Shown here piece after piece: positions 36,427 through 37,997 of a DNA stretch of 37,997 bases. The number at the start of each line of letters is the position of its first letter. The first letter of the stretch is position 1. This DNA comes from Planktothrix tepida PCC 9214. GTDB taxonomy: Bacteria; Cyanobacteriota; Cyanobacteriia; Cyanobacteriales; Microcoleaceae. A program made the translations under genes and the position numbers. The stretch is taken from positions 33,130 to 71,126 of the forward strand of contig NZ_LN889782.1 of the NCBI RefSeq assembly GCF_900009145.1. Direction: 5' to 3'. The notes under the pieces are model-generated. The model saw only the letters and a program-made list of their open reading frames with translations. It was not told the DNA's origin and searched no databases.

Positions 36427-37314
36427 ATGGTCTCTATTCGTCGTCGTCCACCTAATCCTGCTGTTGAAGTATTAAACTTACGCTATCAGGTTGCTGTCCC
36501 TGGTGCAGAACCTCAGAATATTTTAGAAGAAATTATTTGGTATAAAGAAAAAGAAATCACCGACTTAAGGGAACGTTTACCCTTAGAACAATTAAAACAA
36601 AAAGTCAATACAATTCCTGCACCCCGTAACTTTTTTGAAGCATTAAAATCTAGTCAAACTCAACCTGCGGTCATCGCTGAAGTTAAAAAAGCCTCCCCCA
36701 GTAAAGGCGTAATTCGAGAAGATTTTGACCCCGTTGCGATCGCAAAATCCTATCAGCAAGGAGGCGCAAGTTGTTTATCGGTTTTAACCGATCAAAAATT
36801 CTTTCAAGGGAGTTTTGAAAATCTAGCTAAAGTTCGGGCTGTTGTTGATTTACCCTTACTTTGTAAAGATTTTGTTATCTATCCTTATCAAATTTATTTA
36901 GCGCGATATCATGGAGCCGATGCGGTTTTATTAATTGCTGCGGTTCTATCCGATCAAGATTTACAATATTTTCTCAAAATCGCAAAAGTATTAGGAATGA
37001 CCGCTTTAATTGAAGTCCATACCCTCGAAGAATTAGATCGAGTTTTAAGCTTAAATGGCGTTAATTTAATCGGCATTAATAATCGCAATTTACAAGATTT
37101 TACCGTTGATTTACAAACTACTTGCCAATTGTTACAAACCCGACAATCGCAATTCCAATCCCGTGATATTTTAGTGGTGAGTGAATCAGGACTTCATACC
37201 CGTGAGGATCTCAATTTAGTCACCCAAGCCGGGGCGAGAGCCGTTTTGATTGGGGAATCTTTCATGAAGCAACCCGATCCAGGTGTTGCCTTAAATCAAC
37301 TGATTACCTCTTAG
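36427..37314 (+). CDS. trpC: Indole-3-glycerol phosphate synthase
   Basis: The 295-residue TIM-barrel enzyme closes the indole ring in tryptophan synthesis from CdRP. Seen are [11 protein letters not shown] (first catalytic Lys), L-L-C-K-D-F (second catalytic Lys), [10 protein letters not shown] (Glu), G-I-N-N-R-N-L and V-S-E-S-G-L with G-E-S-F-M for phosphate binding. An N-terminal extension of about 60 residues, seen in other cyanobacterial TrpC proteins, precedes the barrel. No other trp genes lie in the window, consistent with dispersed trp genes in cyanobacteria. Confidence 0.95.
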   Translation: MVSIRRRPPNPAVEVLNLRYQVAVPGAEPQNILEEIIWYKEKEITDLRERLPLEQLKQKVNTIPAPRNFFEALKSSQTQPAVIAEVKKASPSKGVIREDFDPVAIAKSYQQGGASCLSVLTDQKFFQGSFENLAKVRAVVDLPLLCKDFVIYPYQIYLARYHGADAVLLIAAVLSDQDLQYFLKIAKVLGMTALIEVHTLEELDRVLSLNGVNLIGINNRNLQDFTVDLQTTCQLLQTRQSQFQSRDILVVSESGLHTREDLNLVTQAGARAVLIGESFMKQPDPGVALNQLITS

Positions 37315-37453
37315 TGTATTATAGGGAAACGACAGTGAAATCCTGTTTCCTGAGTTGAATATTCTCATCCTGAGATAATTTTTAACCCCATTGAAGCCCT
37401 CGATCTTTCAATTGATCATGCAGTCTGGTTTACTGGAGATTTAGTTAAAGTTG

Positions 37454-37708
37454 ATGGAACCGATTCCTCTTCCTGCTTATGTTCATTATGAACTGCTCCT
37501 GCAATTTCTAGAACGAAAAACGAGGTTTGCAGTTAAACGGAACTCTCCTCAATACGAGAAGGTTGATCAATTGATTATTACCTTACGGAAAGCCGTCGCC
37601 CTACACAAGCAATTAGAGCAAAGCTGTATTCAAGCAAATCTCCCCGTTGACTATCGCTGGTCTTTGAATGAAATTAATCCCGAACAGATTAATTTACCAG
37701 AGGGATAA
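37454..37708 (+). CDS. Small cyanobacterial protein (DUF5340-like)
   Basis: The 84-residue protein starts with M-E-P-I-P-L-P and is largely helical, with E-L-L-L-Q-F-L-E-R, Y-E-K-V-D-Q-L-I and L-H-K-Q-L-E. A pattern of this kind is found in a short protein family restricted to cyanobacteria, which I believe is DUF5340; the name is from memory. No function known. The frame has a TTG one codon earlier (37451); the ATG is preferred. It lies 139 bp after trpC. Confidence 0.7.
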   Translation: MEPIPLPAYVHYELLLQFLERKTRFAVKRNSPQYEKVDQLIITLRKAVALHKQLEQSCIQANLPVDYRWSLNEINPEQINLPEG

Positions 37709-37819
37709 AGGGTGGAAAGAAGAATTCACCAATTGAGAATTAAGTTGCAATTTTGAGGGAAAATATTTCCTTCTGTGACTTACACAAAACAGCGAACCCA
37801 TAAAGAGTAAAAACAGACA

Positions 37820-37997
37820 ATGGACGATAAATTAATGTTGATGATTCCGGGGCCAACCCCCGTTCCTGAACAGGCTTTATTAGCACTGTCAAAACACCCC
37901 ATCGGACATCGCAGTGGGGATTTTAGCAAAATCATGGAGGAAGTGACGGCGAACCTGAAATGGTTACACCAAACCCAAAATGATGTGCTGATTTTAA
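37820..37997 (+). CDS. Class V aminotransferase, alanine-glyoxylate type, 3' end missing
   Basis: The last 178 bases encode the first 59 residues of a PLP aminotransferase. It begins with M-I-P-G-P-T-P-V-P-E and contains H-P-I-G-H-R-S-G-D-F, the conserved start of alanine-glyoxylate/serine-glyoxylate aminotransferases, annotated in some cyanobacteria as the 42-kDa subunit of a soluble hydrogenase. ATG 37820 is preceded by a purine-rich stretch but no strong ribosome-binding site. The PLP lysine lies beyond the window. Confidence 0.85.
   Translation, partial: MDDKLMLMIPGPTPVPEQALLALSKHPIGHRSGDFSKIMEEVTANLKWLHQTQNDVLIL

Noticed and set aside
1-37997. tRNA or rRNA genes
   Set aside because: None was recognised by eye; a short tRNA could still be missed without a covariance search.

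Overview
This window is chromosomal DNA from a cyanobacterium, most likely a filamentous Oscillatoriales type such as Planktothrix, Microcoleus or Oscillatoria. Evidence seen directly: low-GC DNA, about eleven copies of the HIP1 octamer GCGATCGC, and several arrays of short tandem repeats built on heptamers (TGTTCCC, GGGGACA, TATCAGT). Gene content also fits cyanobacteria: Calx-beta/RTX giant protein, DUF3616, Uma2 nucleases, an IcfG-type phosphatase cluster and a TrpC with the cyanobacterial N-terminal extension. The genus is inference. No rRNA, tRNA, CRISPR array, intact insertion sequence or prophage was recognised.

Layout. 1-4110: 3' end of a giant secreted/adhesin-like repeat protein. 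4313-5794: membrane-anchored peptidoglycan-binding plus beta-propeller protein, whose ribosome-binding site lies in the 3' arm of a long imperfect hairpin. 5946-8647 (minus): stress-type short-chain dehydrogenase and a GH13 glucan enzyme. 8768-11869 (minus): large membrane protein with about eight degenerate helical repeats. 12422-13741: unknown cyanobacterial protein whose start codon sits at the end of a MITE-like inverted repeat. 13891-17858: GlsB/YeaQ-type membrane protein, DUF3616 protein, fasciclin-domain secreted protein and an EcsC/DUF697-like membrane protein. 17859-18822: almost 1 kb without a gene, holding a G-rich minisatellite and eight perfect TGTTCCC copies. 18823-24282: two signalling kinases, one a multi-PAS hybrid kinase with two receiver domains and an HPt domain, the other a REC-histidine kinase. 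24312-26132 (minus): gpsA and an S6PP-like HAD phosphatase. 26243-26860: LysE-type exporter. 26948-32527 (minus): a four-gene partner-switching cluster with two Cache-HAMP-PP2C (SpoIIE/RsbU) phosphatases, a SpoIIAB-like ATPase-fold protein and a STAS protein, related to the icfG cluster known from Synechocystis. 32918-34350: an Rrf2 regulator followed by cysK. 34587-37997: FkbM methyltransferase, Uma2-family protein, trpC, a small cyanobacterial protein and the start of a class V aminotransferase.

How the genes work together. The clearest functional unit is the partner-switching cluster: two membrane sensors with divergent sensor domains but highly similar catalytic domains appear to feed one STAS/ATPase pair. 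The two kinase genes at 18823-24282 could form a phosphorelay. Rrf2-cysK resembles the CymR-CysK logic of Firmicutes. gpsA with a sugar-phosphate phosphatase is compatible with phospholipid or compatible-solute metabolism. Most other genes are ordinary chromosomal housekeeping or cell-envelope genes. I see no clear defence or mobile system, and no strongly novel gene system. The more unusual signals are the leader hairpin at 4200-4312, the repeat protein at 8768-11869 and the inverted-repeat element at 12283-12422.
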